From SKW197 sp049970095 (GTDB lineage: Archaea > Thermoplasmatota > Thermoplasmata > Lutacidiplasmatales > SKW197): a stretch of DNA of 15,728 nt. Below are positions 7,068-15,720 of this stretch, piece by piece. Every line of letters starts with the position of its first letter. The stretch's first letter is position 1. The notes below the pieces were generated by a model. That model had not been told where the DNA came from. It ran no database searches and saw only the letters and a list, made by a program, of their open reading frames with translations. The stretch spans positions 1 to 15,728 of the forward strand of contig JBMFNP010000043.1 of NCBI GenBank assembly GCA_049970095.1, written 5' to 3'. Position numbers and translations under genes: made by a program.

Positions 7068-7820
7068 CTATTTATCCCTTTCTCCCACCCTGTTCACAAA
7101 CCCATACCCCATGGTATTTCTCTCTCCGAAGCCAGAATCAATTCCAAACGCTATGATTTTTCTCTGCACACTATCCATACTGCTCCACATGAAATCCCAC
7201 ATGGAGCCTGCAGCACCATAACTTCTCCCGTCAATCACCAGCCTAAGATTTACCTGTTTCCTGAACACGAATTCCTGGAAGAGATCGTAGTTCTGAATTT
7301 CTGTTCCATAAAAATCATTGTACTTCTTGATCAAATTCTCGCTCAACTGTTTCAAAAACGCCTCAAAAGAATAGTTAGGACGCCAGTACACATACCTTCT
7401 CTTCCTTTCCTCAAATGGAATCCCATAACGCTCATAATTTGCCTCTGGAATACGGATTATCACAGGAGTTTCTGTCCGCAACCTCACTCTATTACCGATT
7501 TTCACCTCAAAAACAAAAAAATCCACAATTCTAAACTCCATCTCACCTATTTTCACACACTCATCATGTTGCAAACACCTGCTAATCCCCTCAATCAGCA
7601 CCCTGCTTGGCGAGCACACAATAAAATTCAACACATCCCCTGCCGCACCCACCCTTTTTGGAAAAATCTCAGAAAAACAAAAAAACTTGTAACCTTTTTT
7701 TTCATGCAAACCCGAATAACCACTCCGCCTCACAAGCTCATAAACAAAACCCTGTAATTTATGCCCTGAATTATCAATTTCCTGTGCCTTCTCACACCTC
7801 AGCCTTAATAGAATTCGCAT
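7068..7820 (-). CDS. cas6: Cas6, pre-crRNA processing endoribonuclease
   Basis: Cas6 cuts the repeat transcript 8 nt upstream of each spacer. The 250-residue protein starts MRILLRLRCE, the usual first beta strand of the ferredoxin-like fold. Y27, H39 and K45 (in YELV and GLHEKKGYKFF) are candidates for the catalytic triad; the H-to-K distance of six equals that of Pyrococcus Cas6 H46 and K52. The C-terminus carries the glycine-rich loop GFGERNTMGYGFV, a hallmark of Cas6. An ORF extension to 7886 would add 22 residues overlapping the upstream nucleotidyltransferase gene. It is rejected because the family start is at the ATG 7818-7820, 4 nt after the previous stop, with a GAGG site inside the last codons of that gene. 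Confidence 0.92.
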   Translation of the reverse strand: MRILLRLRCEKAQEIDNSGHKLQGFVYELVRRSGYSGLHEKKGYKFFCFSEIFPKRVGAAGDVLNFIVCSPSRVLIEGISRCLQHDECVKIGEMEFRIVDFFVFEVKIGNRVRLRTETPVIIRIPEANYERYGIPFEERKRRYVYWRPNYSFEAFLKQLSENLIKKYNDFYGTEIQNYDLFQEFVFRKQVNLRLVIDGRSYGAAGSMWDFMWSSMDSVQRKIIAFGIDSGFGERNTMGYGFVNRVGERDK

Positions 7821-7824
7821 ACTC

Positions 7825-9078
7825 TCAAGCCTCAATCGTATCTCCGCACTCAATTTTATTAGACGGATAATGTTCCTTTCGCACATCTGGGAAAATCAGC
7901 ACATTTTTCCCAATCTCCATCTTCTCAGGCACCACTGCACCCTTTCCAATCACAGTTATCCCACTATCCAGGTATTTCGGATACTTCTTATTTGGCTCAC
8001 TTGCATGTCCTGCACCGATATGCGTCTCATCACCCACAACAACATTCTTATCCATAATCACCGTCTCAATAACAGCATTGGCACCAATCACACAATCATG
8101 CATAATAACTGAATCATGCACAAATGCACCCTTCTTCACAACAACCCCTGGTGAAAGCACAGAATGCACAACCTTTCCCTCAATCACACACCCTGGTGAG
8201 ACAATACTGTTAAGCACAGAACCATGTGCACCCACATATGCAGGACCGCGATCTCCTTTCCGCATCTCTGACAGATTTGTGCGTAAATTCCAATCCTCAA
8301 TTTTAAGTCCCGAATTCTCATTAAGTACATCCATATTTGCCTCCCAGTATGACTGAATTGTTCCTACATCCCTCCAGTACCCCTTAAACGGAAATGCATA
8401 CACATTGTAATTCTTGATCATCCACCCAATAATATCCTTTCCAAAATCCACTCCTAATTTTTTCTCCAACACACTCTCAAGCACATTTGTATCAAACACA
8501 TAAATTCCCATTGAAGCGATATTGCTTTTCGGTTCCTTTGGCTTCTCCTCCCACTCCACGATTTTTCCCCTTTCATCAAGAATTGCAATTCCAAATCTGC
8601 CTGCCTCACTTAATGGAACCTCCATTGTTGCAATTGTTAGATCCGCATTCTTTTCCTTATGATAATTCACAAGTTCTGAATAGTCCATTCTGTAAATGTG
8701 GTCACCAGAGAGTATCAACACCCGCTCTGGATTGAAATCCCTCACAAATCCCATATTCTGATAAATTGCATCTGCAGTGCCCCTGTACCAATCAAATTCC
8801 TTTTCAGCAGTGCGCGGCGGTAGAATCTTTGCAATTCTAGTTCGCCCGATATAATCCCAGGCACTCCCGCTTCCAATATGGTCCATTAAAGAAAGCGGTT
8901 TGTACTGTGTAAGAATACCAAGCACATTCACACCTGAGTTACATGCATTGCTTAATGTAAAATCAATAATCCTGTACATGCCTGCAAAAGGCACTGCTGG
9001 CTTAGCCCTCTTCTTTGCAAGAATGCTTAGCCTTGAGCCAACACCTCCAGCCAGCAACATTCCAACCGTACCCTTCAT
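7825..9078 (-). CDS. glgC: GlgC-like ADP-glucose pyrophosphorylase, catalytic subunit
   Basis: Glucose-1-phosphate adenylyltransferase family: ATP plus glucose-1-phosphate gives ADP-glucose and PPi for glycogen-type polymers. The 417-residue length is typical. The N-terminal nucleotidyltransferase domain has the LAGGVGSRL loop (9-17, R16), RAKPAVPFAGMYRIIDF, DWYRGTADAIYQN, SGDHIYRMDY (D126), WEEKPKEP (K179, sugar-phosphate site) and GYWRDVGTI (D237, metal ligand). The C-terminal half is a left-handed beta-helix of hexapeptide repeats (about 280-395). All expected catalytic residues are present. The ATG overlaps the stop of the upstream paralogue (ATGA), with GGAGAGGAAAT before it. The gene ends 4 nt before cas6. 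Exact nucleotide and sugar specificity cannot be read from sequence alone. Confidence 0.88.
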   Translation of the reverse strand: MKGTVGMLLAGGVGSRLSILAKKRAKPAVPFAGMYRIIDFTLSNACNSGVNVLGILTQYKPLSLMDHIGSGSAWDYIGRTRIAKILPPRTAEKEFDWYRGTADAIYQNMGFVRDFNPERVLILSGDHIYRMDYSELVNYHKEKNADLTIATMEVPLSEAGRFGIAILDERGKIVEWEEKPKEPKSNIASMGIYVFDTNVLESVLEKKLGVDFGKDIIGWMIKNYNVYAFPFKGYWRDVGTIQSYWEANMDVLNENSGLKIEDWNLRTNLSEMRKGDRGPAYVGAHGSVLNSIVSPGCVIEGKVVHSVLSPGVVVKKGAFVHDSVIMHDCVIGANAVIETVIMDKNVVVGDETHIGAGHASEPNKKYPKYLDSGITVIGKGAVVPEKMEIGKNVLIFPDVRKEHYPSNKIECGDTIEA

Positions 9079-10304
9079 ATTTCCTCTCCCCCCACGGTGG
9101 TCCCGCTCTCAATCCGCTTTTCCTTGAAGGCACTTTCGCCTGTAAACGGCCAGATAACACAACCCTCACCCACACTCACAGCCTCTGGAATTCTTGCACC
9201 CTTTCCAACAGATGTGATTTTTTTGGAACCCCCAATAACCGAATTCCTCCCAATACTCACATTTTCATCAACAATTGAATTTTCAACTACTGTACCTTCA
9301 CCAATCACACAATCCGCCATGATTATTGAATTTTTAACAACTGCACCTTTATCAATCACCACATTGCTGGAAATAACTGAATGGCTCACCTTCCCCCTCA
9401 CCCTGCAGCCCCTCCCAAACACAGCATCTTCCACATCTGAGGAAGGATAGAATCTTGCTGGTGGCAGATCATAATGATAATTTCCGTATATATTTGTTCT
9501 TATTCCCCAACTTTCAGGTGTTATCTTTGGCTCCTCCCCTAGAATTTCCATGCTTGTGGAATAGTATTCCTGGATTGTCCTGGTATACCCCCAGTAGCCA
9601 TTGAATTTATACCCATAAACCCCTGCATTCTCTCTCATAAGCATTGGAATAATATCCCTTCCAAATTCATGTGATTTTTCCTTTGCATTCTTTTTCAGTG
9701 CGGAGAAAAGCACATCCTTTTTGAACACATAGATTGTAAGAGAAGCCCACTCATAATTTGTCTTCTCAGGTTTTTCCACATAGTCCTCCAGATGCCCATC
9801 CTTTCCAATATCTGCCATCCCAAATCTATGTCCCTCGCATGAAGAAACTTTCACGAAACCCACGGTCAGATGAGCATCCTTCTCCACATGCATGTTAATT
9901 ATTTCATTGTAGTCCATACAGTAAATATGGTCGCCTGAAAGTATCAGCACATGCTCTGGATTATATGCCTGGATGAATGCAATATTCTGATAAACCGCAT
10001 CTGCGGTTCCCCTATACCAATCACTGGCTCTCACCCCTTTATAGGGTGGAAGAATCTTTATACCTTTTCCCCTTCCAACAAGATCCCAGTGAATTCCCGA
10101 GCCTATATGGCTGATAAGTTCTGCTGGATTATACTGCGATAGAATGCCCACGGTGTCTATTCCTGAATTGTGCAGATTACTTAATGGAAAATCTATGATT
10201 CTGTATATTCCCCCAAATGGAACTGCAGATTTGGGTCTTGTGAGTGTAAGCACACCCAGTTCATCCACCCTGCCTCCTGCAAGTACCATTGCTACGATTT
10301 TCAT
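9075..10304 (-). CDS. GlgD-like, probably regulatory ADP-glucose pyrophosphorylase paralogue
   Basis: A 409-residue paralogue of the gene that follows it, with the same two-domain plan: nucleotidyltransferase followed by beta-helix hexapeptide repeats from about 280. It keeps RPKSAVPFGGIYRIIDF, DWYRGTADAVYQN, SGDHIYCMDY (D125) and VEKPE (K178). It differs at two key sites. The phosphate loop reads LAGGRVDELGVL, with Glu15 where the partner has Arg16. The metal-binding motif reads GYWGYTRTI, with Tyr240 where the partner has Asp237. Loss of both suggests a catalytically weak subunit that modulates the GlgC-like partner, as GlgD does in Bacillaceae. Members of this GGRVDEL type are often annotated simply as glucose-1-phosphate adenylyltransferase. 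There is no clear ribosome binding site, consistent with a leaderless mRNA. Confidence 0.82.
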   Translation of the reverse strand: MKIVAMVLAGGRVDELGVLTLTRPKSAVPFGGIYRIIDFPLSNLHNSGIDTVGILSQYNPAELISHIGSGIHWDLVGRGKGIKILPPYKGVRASDWYRGTADAVYQNIAFIQAYNPEHVLILSGDHIYCMDYNEIINMHVEKDAHLTVGFVKVSSCEGHRFGMADIGKDGHLEDYVEKPEKTNYEWASLTIYVFKKDVLFSALKKNAKEKSHEFGRDIIPMLMRENAGVYGYKFNGYWGYTRTIQEYYSTSMEILGEEPKITPESWGIRTNIYGNYHYDLPPARFYPSSDVEDAVFGRGCRVRGKVSHSVISSNVVIDKGAVVKNSIIMADCVIGEGTVVENSIVDENVSIGRNSVIGGSKKITSVGKGARIPEAVSVGEGCVIWPFTGESAFKEKRIESGTTVGGEEI

Positions 10305-10318
10305 GTATTGGTGATTGC

Positions 10319-10335
10319 ATTTATATTAAATAAAG
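10319..10335 (-). promoter_or_regulatory. TATA-like promoter of the glg-cas operon
   Basis: On the minus strand the segment CTTTATTTAATATAAAT lies in the 41-nt gap between the surface-protein gene and the first nucleotidyltransferase. TTTATTTAA is centred about 26 nt upstream of the start ATG (10302-10304), and A-rich sequence stands before it as a possible BRE. This spacing would put transcription at or next to the start codon, giving a leaderless mRNA, which agrees with the missing Shine-Dalgarno site. It is the only clear promoter between here and cas2. Confidence 0.6.
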
Positions 10336-10345
10336 TTTTGTGTTT

Positions 10346-13300
10346 TTATGGCGGAAATACCCTTGTTCTGCCCTCCTCATCCACCTGGATTGTCAGATTT
10401 CCATCAACTTCCATCATCTGCACTGCAGTCATCACATCCACCTCGCGCATTCCGTATTCTGCTGCAAAATCCGAAGCCAGTTTTGTGAGATACACACCTG
10501 GGTTTTGCTTCACATATGCCTTTATCTTCTTTTCCAGGTCCTTCGTAATTCCATAACCTTCCATTTCTTTATCTTCTTCATGTTCCTCCTTTTCATGTGT
10601 GTGCTCCTCAGCCCCAGCAACTGCACCCACCTCTCCACCTTCACCCTCTACGCCCGGGCTTTCAGCACTTACAGGTGCCTCTTCTGGAACTGATGGTTTC
10701 TCTTTCTTTTTCCTTTTCATAAGCAGAATAACTACCACGATAAACACCACAATAAGGAGAATAGGCAATCCCCAGGGCAGATAGTCCATAATTCCTTTCT
10801 GGATCACTGTCTGAGCAACACGTACTTCCCAGGTTTTGTTAAGTGTGAATTTCCCGTCTGTGACCACAACTTTTACAGTGTATGTTCCGGGCTTTTTGAA
10901 CACATACTCAATCGTGTTTCCAGTACCCACAATTTCGTTATCAACAAACCATGTATATGTCAGTGTATCATTTTTTATGTCTGTGTAGTTCGCTGAGAAA
11001 CGGTAAACCCTATCTGTGTAAAATTCAGAGGGAATAGAAGCGTTTACAAATACTGGCTCGTAATTGATATTGACATTAACCTCAAATATCTTTTCCCTTG
11101 AATTTCCTGCCATGTCCATAACTCTTACCTTCAAGGAATAACTGGTGTTGTCCACAAATTCCACCTCAAAGTATGTGGTGTTCACCCTTGCAAGTTCATC
11201 CCACCCTGTACCCGAAGAAGAATTTATGTAAATCACGGTTTCCGCAATTCCATTGTTATCAAATGCATTCCAGGTAATGTTGTATGTAAGATTATCAGTA
11301 AGTGTAAAAATAGTGCTCTCAGGTTTCAAAATTGTAAGTGTGGGTAACCCCGTATCCAGCACTACAGTAGTACTTACTACATCTGACATTTCTCCAAGCT
11401 CGGTTTTGCACTGTGCATACACAGTTTTCTCCCCATCTCCTTCTGAAATTGTGCACTGCATTACCTGTGAGAAGTTTTCCCAGTTTGCCTTCTCAATTTG
11501 TGTTGCGTCCTCAGCAAATCTCACAAACATTACCCTCCCAATATTATCTGTTGCCTGGAGATTTAAAGTTATAGTGGTGCTATTCGTGTACCTGCGTTCG
11601 GAGGTAATGACACATGTAGGTTTAGTAATGTCAAAGTAAATAGATGCATTGATGGTAGCATAATTACCTGCGCAGTCAAGAATGCGAATATAAAGCGTGT
11701 GGAGCATTTCTGTTTGATTTGACAGAGTTACTGACAGGTTTCCTGTGGTATTATACCATGTACCATTCTGAGATGGGTCCCAGCTCATATAAACCCCTTT
11801 TATCCCGCTCAGAGAATCGTTTGCATTCACATAAACACTCACAGTTAGGTTTGTGGTGTATCTTGCACCGTTCTCAATTATTGCTGTGCAATTAACCGGA
11901 GGTGTGGTATCCAGTACAATTTCATCATAATATGCTACACTCTCATGCCCTGCAAAATCCCTGAATTTCACATATATTCTGTAGGTGCCATCATTTCCAG
12001 TTATGAATATTGTATGTGTAAAGGCATAATCTATCCATGTGGAGTTTGCAAATGTGGGATCATTTATGCTGAAGGCCATTTTATCTACACCACTGATGTT
12101 ATCCATGGCATTTATCTTTATCTGTATCTGACGGTTATTTGTATAAGGTTTCCCAACTATTGTGAGATTGCCAAAAGGCTTGGAGGCGTCATAAATCACA
12201 TATGCACTTAGAACACCAGATGCAATGCCCACATTGTCAACAACATAGCACTCAAATGTATAATTTCCTTCTGTAGCCAGTGTAAACTGGAATGTGTTCG
12301 TGGTGGAGAAAGTATAGGCAGGTGGTGGAGTACCATTTCTATAAATTCTCCCGTAATATCCACCTACACCAGAAAGTGCATCTGTTGCTGAAATTCCTGC
12401 AGTCACCTGATTCAATGTGGTAATCTGGGGCAGGTCAATATTCGTAATTGTGGGCGGTGAAGCGTCATAATATAGCGGGACGCTTGCATATTTCGTCCAG
12501 TCCTGGTTTCCAGCTCCATCCTCAAGCCATACATAAACATTCTGCATGCCCTCTGAAGGCAGAGAGATTGTCATACTTGCTATACCTGTGTGCACTTCAA
12601 AACCATTATAGTCGCCCAGGCTCGCCGGGGGATTTTTGTACTTGTAATATGCCTTGGATATGGGTGTCAAACTCTCCGGGTTTTCCCATGTAAGGGTGAA
12701 GGAATTGTTTTTTGTCCATGTATTAGGTGTGGCTGTGAGATTCTTTGGCTGTGTGGGTGCACTTAAATCTGCAAAATTTACCTGAAGCAATCCAGAGGCA
12801 TTGCCTGCAGCAGTTTCAACCTGAATAGTTACATTTGCAACGCCCAGAACATTTTCACCAATAAGTGTGAAATTCACCTTTCCTGCAGAAGCAAGCAGTG
12901 TAGCATTTTTCTGTCCAGGGATGTTTATATAGCCAAGATCGGTGCTAACATTAAATTGAGTGCCATCTATAACTGTATTCCCGCCAGAGTCATATATTAT
13001 AGCACTGCTTACAGTCACACTGGCATTTGCATCCACATTCCATGCCTGAGGAATAAGCACAATATTCCCTGATATTTTCGCAGTGGAAATTGAAATCTGC
13101 TGGTTGAGTGTACCCCCATAGATGTCTTTCACATTGAATCCGATACTAAAACTCCTATTATATGCGAGATGTGTAAGGTTGATGTTTATCTGGGTTGCAT
13201 TAACAATCTGAATATCAGAAATCATGCCGTAGGTGGTAGTAATGTTTGTTGTTGTCAGGGTGCTTTCATTCATCGGATTTGTGAACATCACATTTACTGT

Positions 13301-15508
13301 TGCGGAGGGCACGGAAAGGTTTGTTCCAGGTGAATAAGAAGCAATTCCAGGTGTGCCATGCACTGTGATTGCGCTTGTGCCACTTGCATTTCCAAGCACA
13401 GCGGTGACATGGATGGTGTCGTTTCCTGCAGTCGTCCCTGTATAGTAAAATGAAATTCTACCTCCAGCACTGCTCACAATGCTGGGTCCAGATATGTAGT
13501 TTATGTTTCCATGCTCAGCCCACACATTAAATTGTGTGCCATCCACAACAGGGGAGCCAAATGTATTTGAAATCACTGAGGAATTCACAATAATCGTTGC
13601 ACCTTGAGATATGTCCGTCAGATGGTTTAGGTTGATGGTACCAGTGGCATATGATTTGTCCACAATTCTCTGGAGAGTGGAAGAATATTTCACATAATTA
13701 TCGCTGTCCACAACCTTTACCCTGAAATAGATTACACTCAGGGTGTCAAATTTCTCAGGAATTTGCACATAGTATGTGTTTCCTGATATATAAGTAAGGG
13801 AAAGAACAGTGGAATTTGTAAAATTAGAAAACATAGCATACTCCAGGTACGCAGAGAATGCGATTGTTGCGGTAATGTTTGTCCATGCTGTAAAAGTATC
13901 ATTGTCTGAAATCTGGTTAACTGGTAAAATTGTGAAATCTAAAATTGCTGGTGCTGTGCTGTGGTTTACTATTGAAAGTCCATATGTTGTGGTGTTCTGA
14001 GTACTGTTTATGGCTGATGCAATAAGGAAATATCTCCCAAAGGGGTGCTGTGAAAAATTGTATGATGCCCACCACTGAGTACCGCTTATGTTTCCATTTA
14101 GCCAGGTACCTCCGTTCACACGGAGTTTCACAATCTCCGAGTTGCTGACATTTCCTGTGCAATTCTCTGTGTCATTCACCTTTGTATTATTTGCTGGATA
14201 GGTTATGATAATACTGTTTGCAGTCCCTGTTATTTTTGTCACATTTATAAACACACTTGTGTTCATTCCTATGCTATCTGTGGCTTTCACCTCAAATCTG
14301 TAAGTCCCATCTGAATAAGTTGCGAGATTTACCACCGCATACCACAATCCTTCGCTCAGGATTGCTGCACTGGTTACTGTGCTATTTATTATTTGAATTG
14401 TGGTTATGGGTGCATAAACAGGTTCACAATAACCTGCAAAAATCAGGGTTTCTGCACTTACAGAAATGTTTTCCTCTGGAATGTACACCTGAAGCACAGG
14501 GCCTGAAAGGTTTTCTTCGGTGCCATATGCAATCTGGGTAATAACAGGCTCTGCACATGCACCGATGGAATTCCAGAACACAGAATATGTTCCATTTTCA
14601 CTTGCATTTGCAGCAAATTCTATTGAAATTGAAGAAAGCGTAGAAGTAATGTTAAATGCTCCTGTATCACTGGAAATATTCTGTACCTCAAATCTTTTGA
14701 ATTCCATGCCGTCATGCTCTACCAAAATGGAAGTTAGATTGTACTGATAGAAAACATTCGCTGTACCGTTAAGCAGGTCTGCATCTGTGTAGTTACTGAT
14801 ACTCTCTGAGATGTACCTCAAAACCTTTCCATCACTGAAATTGAGGTTCAAAGAGACAAATGCACTGGCATTATTTGGTAAACTGGCATTGATTTCCCAG
14901 GAAATGGTTTTGAGTGTGGATGAGACATTCAGAGTTGCAACAGAAAAGTAAATTTGTGGATTGCTCTCAGTAACTAAGGTCTGGTTAAGGCAGGAGAGTT
15001 TCTGGTTGAATTCTTGTTTGGCAAATGTGGAATTTGTGGTGTTTGCAACAACCCAGGATGAAAGATCCGAGGCATTTGACCAGGGCTCATAAATCAGATT
15101 TGTGGTGTTCATAAGAGGGAATGGAAGGGGAGCGGTGCTGTTATAATAAACCCAGAAAGTTTTATTTGAGAATGGAGGAATACTGGTTTCAACTCCAAGT
15201 TTTGTTGCGGTAGTGTTCCAGGATACAATTGTCCAGTTTACTACATTGCCAGAAGAATCAACAACTACAATGTCGTCCCCTGATGGTAGAATGGAGCTGT
15301 ATGACACGATGCTGGTATTCAACTCAAAAATCACAGAGACATTGTTGTATGGTGTGGATGTAGGATTTGTGATGTTTACATAGATGCGTTTTGCATACGA
15401 GGTGTTCCACCAGGGTACTGGTGCCCTTGTCTCTTCACCCGTATAAATTACTCCAAATTCCATGCTTATCAACCAGCAGGCAAGAACTATCGCAAAGATT
15501 TTGTTCAT
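10346..15508 (-). CDS. Giant Ig-domain surface protein with intracellular winged-helix tail
   Basis: A 1720-residue secreted, membrane-anchored protein. Residues 1-24 are a signal peptide. The ectodomain runs as: DUF2341-like domain (about 33-125, WWNTSYAKRIYVNITN); a beta-rich region (126-330); Ig-like segments (335-615); a Big_1-like domain with VDGTQFNV (623-717); a Big_5/SbsA-like domain with NPMNESTL (718-810); a second Big_1-like domain with IDGTQFNV (812-912); an FN3-like unit (914-1015); five tandem Ig-like repeats with the D-x-x-x-P linker (1016-1480); and a PKD domain (1481-1567). N-x-S/T sequons are abundant, consistent with glycosylation outside the cell. One membrane helix (about 1579-1597) is followed by KRKKKEK, an acidic linker and a 70-residue winged-helix-like domain (1651-1720). 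It may be an adhesin or a receptor. GGTGAG lies about 3 nt before the ATG. Confidence 0.85.
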   Translation of the reverse strand: MNKIFAIVLACWLISMEFGVIYTGEETRAPVPWWNTSYAKRIYVNITNPTSTPYNNVSVIFELNTSIVSYSSILPSGDDIVVVDSSGNVVNWTIVSWNTTATKLGVETSIPPFSNKTFWVYYNSTAPLPFPLMNTTNLIYEPWSNASDLSSWVVANTTNSTFAKQEFNQKLSCLNQTLVTESNPQIYFSVATLNVSSTLKTISWEINASLPNNASAFVSLNLNFSDGKVLRYISESISNYTDADLLNGTANVFYQYNLTSILVEHDGMEFKRFEVQNISSDTGAFNITSTLSSISIEFAANASENGTYSVFWNSIGACAEPVITQIAYGTEENLSGPVLQVYIPEENISVSAETLIFAGYCEPVYAPITTIQIINSTVTSAAILSEGLWYAVVNLATYSDGTYRFEVKATDSIGMNTSVFINVTKITGTANSIIITYPANNTKVNDTENCTGNVSNSEIVKLRVNGGTWLNGNISGTQWWASYNFSQHPFGRYFLIASAINSTQNTTTYGLSIVNHSTAPAILDFTILPVNQISDNDTFTAWTNITATIAFSAYLEYAMFSNFTNSTVLSLTYISGNTYYVQIPEKFDTLSVIYFRVKVVDSDNYVKYSSTLQRIVDKSYATGTINLNHLTDISQGATIIVNSSVISNTFGSPVVDGTQFNVWAEHGNINYISGPSIVSSAGGRISFYYTGTTAGNDTIHVTAVLGNASGTSAITVHGTPGIASYSPGTNLSVPSATVNVMFTNPMNESTLTTTNITTTYGMISDIQIVNATQININLTHLAYNRSFSIGFNVKDIYGGTLNQQISISTAKISGNIVLIPQAWNVDANASVTVSSAIIYDSGGNTVIDGTQFNVSTDLGYINIPGQKNATLLASAGKVNFTLIGENVLGVANVTIQVETAAGNASGLLQVNFADLSAPTQPKNLTATPNTWTKNNSFTLTWENPESLTPISKAYYKYKNPPASLGDYNGFEVHTGIASMTISLPSEGMQNVYVWLEDGAGNQDWTKYASVPLYYDASPPTITNIDLPQITTLNQVTAGISATDALSGVGGYYGRIYRNGTPPPAYTFSTTNTFQFTLATEGNYTFECYVVDNVGIASGVLSAYVIYDASKPFGNLTIVGKPYTNNRQIQIKINAMDNISGVDKMAFSINDPTFANSTWIDYAFTHTIFITGNDGTYRIYVKFRDFAGHESVAYYDEIVLDTTPPVNCTAIIENGARYTTNLTVSVYVNANDSLSGIKGVYMSWDPSQNGTWYNTTGNLSVTLSNQTEMLHTLYIRILDCAGNYATINASIYFDITKPTCVITSERRYTNSTTITLNLQATDNIGRVMFVRFAEDATQIEKANWENFSQVMQCTISEGDGEKTVYAQCKTELGEMSDVVSTTVVLDTGLPTLTILKPESTIFTLTDNLTYNITWNAFDNNGIAETVIYINSSSGTGWDELARVNTTYFEVEFVDNTSYSLKVRVMDMAGNSREKIFEVNVNINYEPVFVNASIPSEFYTDRVYRFSANYTDIKNDTLTYTWFVDNEIVGTGNTIEYVFKKPGTYTVKVVVTDGKFTLNKTWEVRVAQTVIQKGIMDYLPWGLPILLIVVFIVVVILLMKRKKKEKPSVPEEAPVSAESPGVEGEGGEVGAVAGAEEHTHEKEEHEEDKEMEGYGITKDLEKKIKAYVKQNPGVYLTKLASDFAAEYGMREVDVMTAVQMMEVDGNLTIQVDEEGRTRVFPP

Positions 15509-15540
15509 TTACTCACCTACAGAGGAAATATTTTTGCAGG

Positions 15541-15553
15541 TAATAAATCTTTT
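15541..15553 (-). promoter_or_regulatory. TATA-like promoter of the surface-protein gene
   Basis: The minus strand reads AAAGATTTATTAC here, a purine/A-rich BRE-like stretch followed by TTTATTA. Initiation about 26 nt downstream would fall near 15519, giving a short leader of roughly 10 nt that just includes the GGTGAG ribosome binding site at 15512-15517. An AT-rich AAAAATATTT closer to the gene is a weaker alternative. Confidence 0.45.
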
Positions 15554-15557
15554 TCCA

Positions 15558-15599
15558 ACGAGGGGAGGGGGCAGAGCCCCCTCCCCTTACGGTAACCTC
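15558..15599. repeat. GC-rich palindromic repeat, copy 1
   Basis: A 42-bp unit whose first part is a 12-bp perfect hairpin: arms AGGGGAGGGGGC (15561-15572) and GCCCCCTCCCCT (15576-15587) with a 3-nt AGA loop. It is followed by the tail TACGGTAACCTC. It recurs 31 bp to the right. It lies just upstream of the surface-protein promoter and is far richer in G+C than the surroundings, resembling dispersed REP-like intergenic elements. Confidence 0.75.
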
Positions 15600-15630
15600 T
15601 CCCCCTCTCAGGGTCTGAAGGGGCATTCCC

Positions 15631-15669
15631 ACGAGGGGAGGGGCAAGCCCTTCCCCTTACGGTAACCTC
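15631..15669. repeat. GC-rich palindromic repeat, copy 2
   Basis: A 39-bp copy of the unit at 15558, shorter by three bases in the hairpin region. The arms are AGGGGAGGGGC (15634-15644) and GCCCTTCCCCT (15647-15657), with one G-T pair and almost no loop. The tail TACGGTAACCTC is identical to copy 1. The shrinkage on both sides of the hairpin, with pairing mostly kept, suggests constraint on the stem. A third, partial match to the tail, TACGGTACCTG, stands at 15684-15694. Confidence 0.75.
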
Positions 15670-15700
15670 ACGGGGTTACACCCTACGGTACCTGTGTTAA

Positions 15701-15720
15701 GGGGTATCTAAAGATACCCC
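15701..15720. repeat. Perfect 9-bp palindrome at the window end
   Basis: GGGGTATCT (15701-15709) and AGATACCCC (15712-15720) are perfectly complementary around a 2-nt AA centre. It adjoins the GC-rich repeats and may belong to the same composite element, be an operator, or form a terminator stem of a gene beyond the window. With only a 2-nt loop it is better as a DNA palindrome than as an RNA hairpin. Confidence 0.6.

Noticed and set aside
7014..7757. A 247-codon open frame on the plus strand
   Set aside because: It is antisense to cas6, has biased His/Pro/Thr composition and no recognisable domain or ribosome binding site; cas6 motifs on the other strand explain the sequence.
7850..7865. 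TATA-like TAATAAAAT on the minus strand shortly before cas6
   Set aside because: It lies within the glgC coding sequence, lacks a clear BRE and is expected by chance at this base composition; kept only as a possible internal promoter.
15558..15669. Two repeats separated by 31 bp look like a two-repeat CRISPR
   Set aside because: The copies differ in length, are almost wholly a GC-rich hairpin, lack the ATTGAAA(G/C) end and do not resemble the repeat next to cas2.
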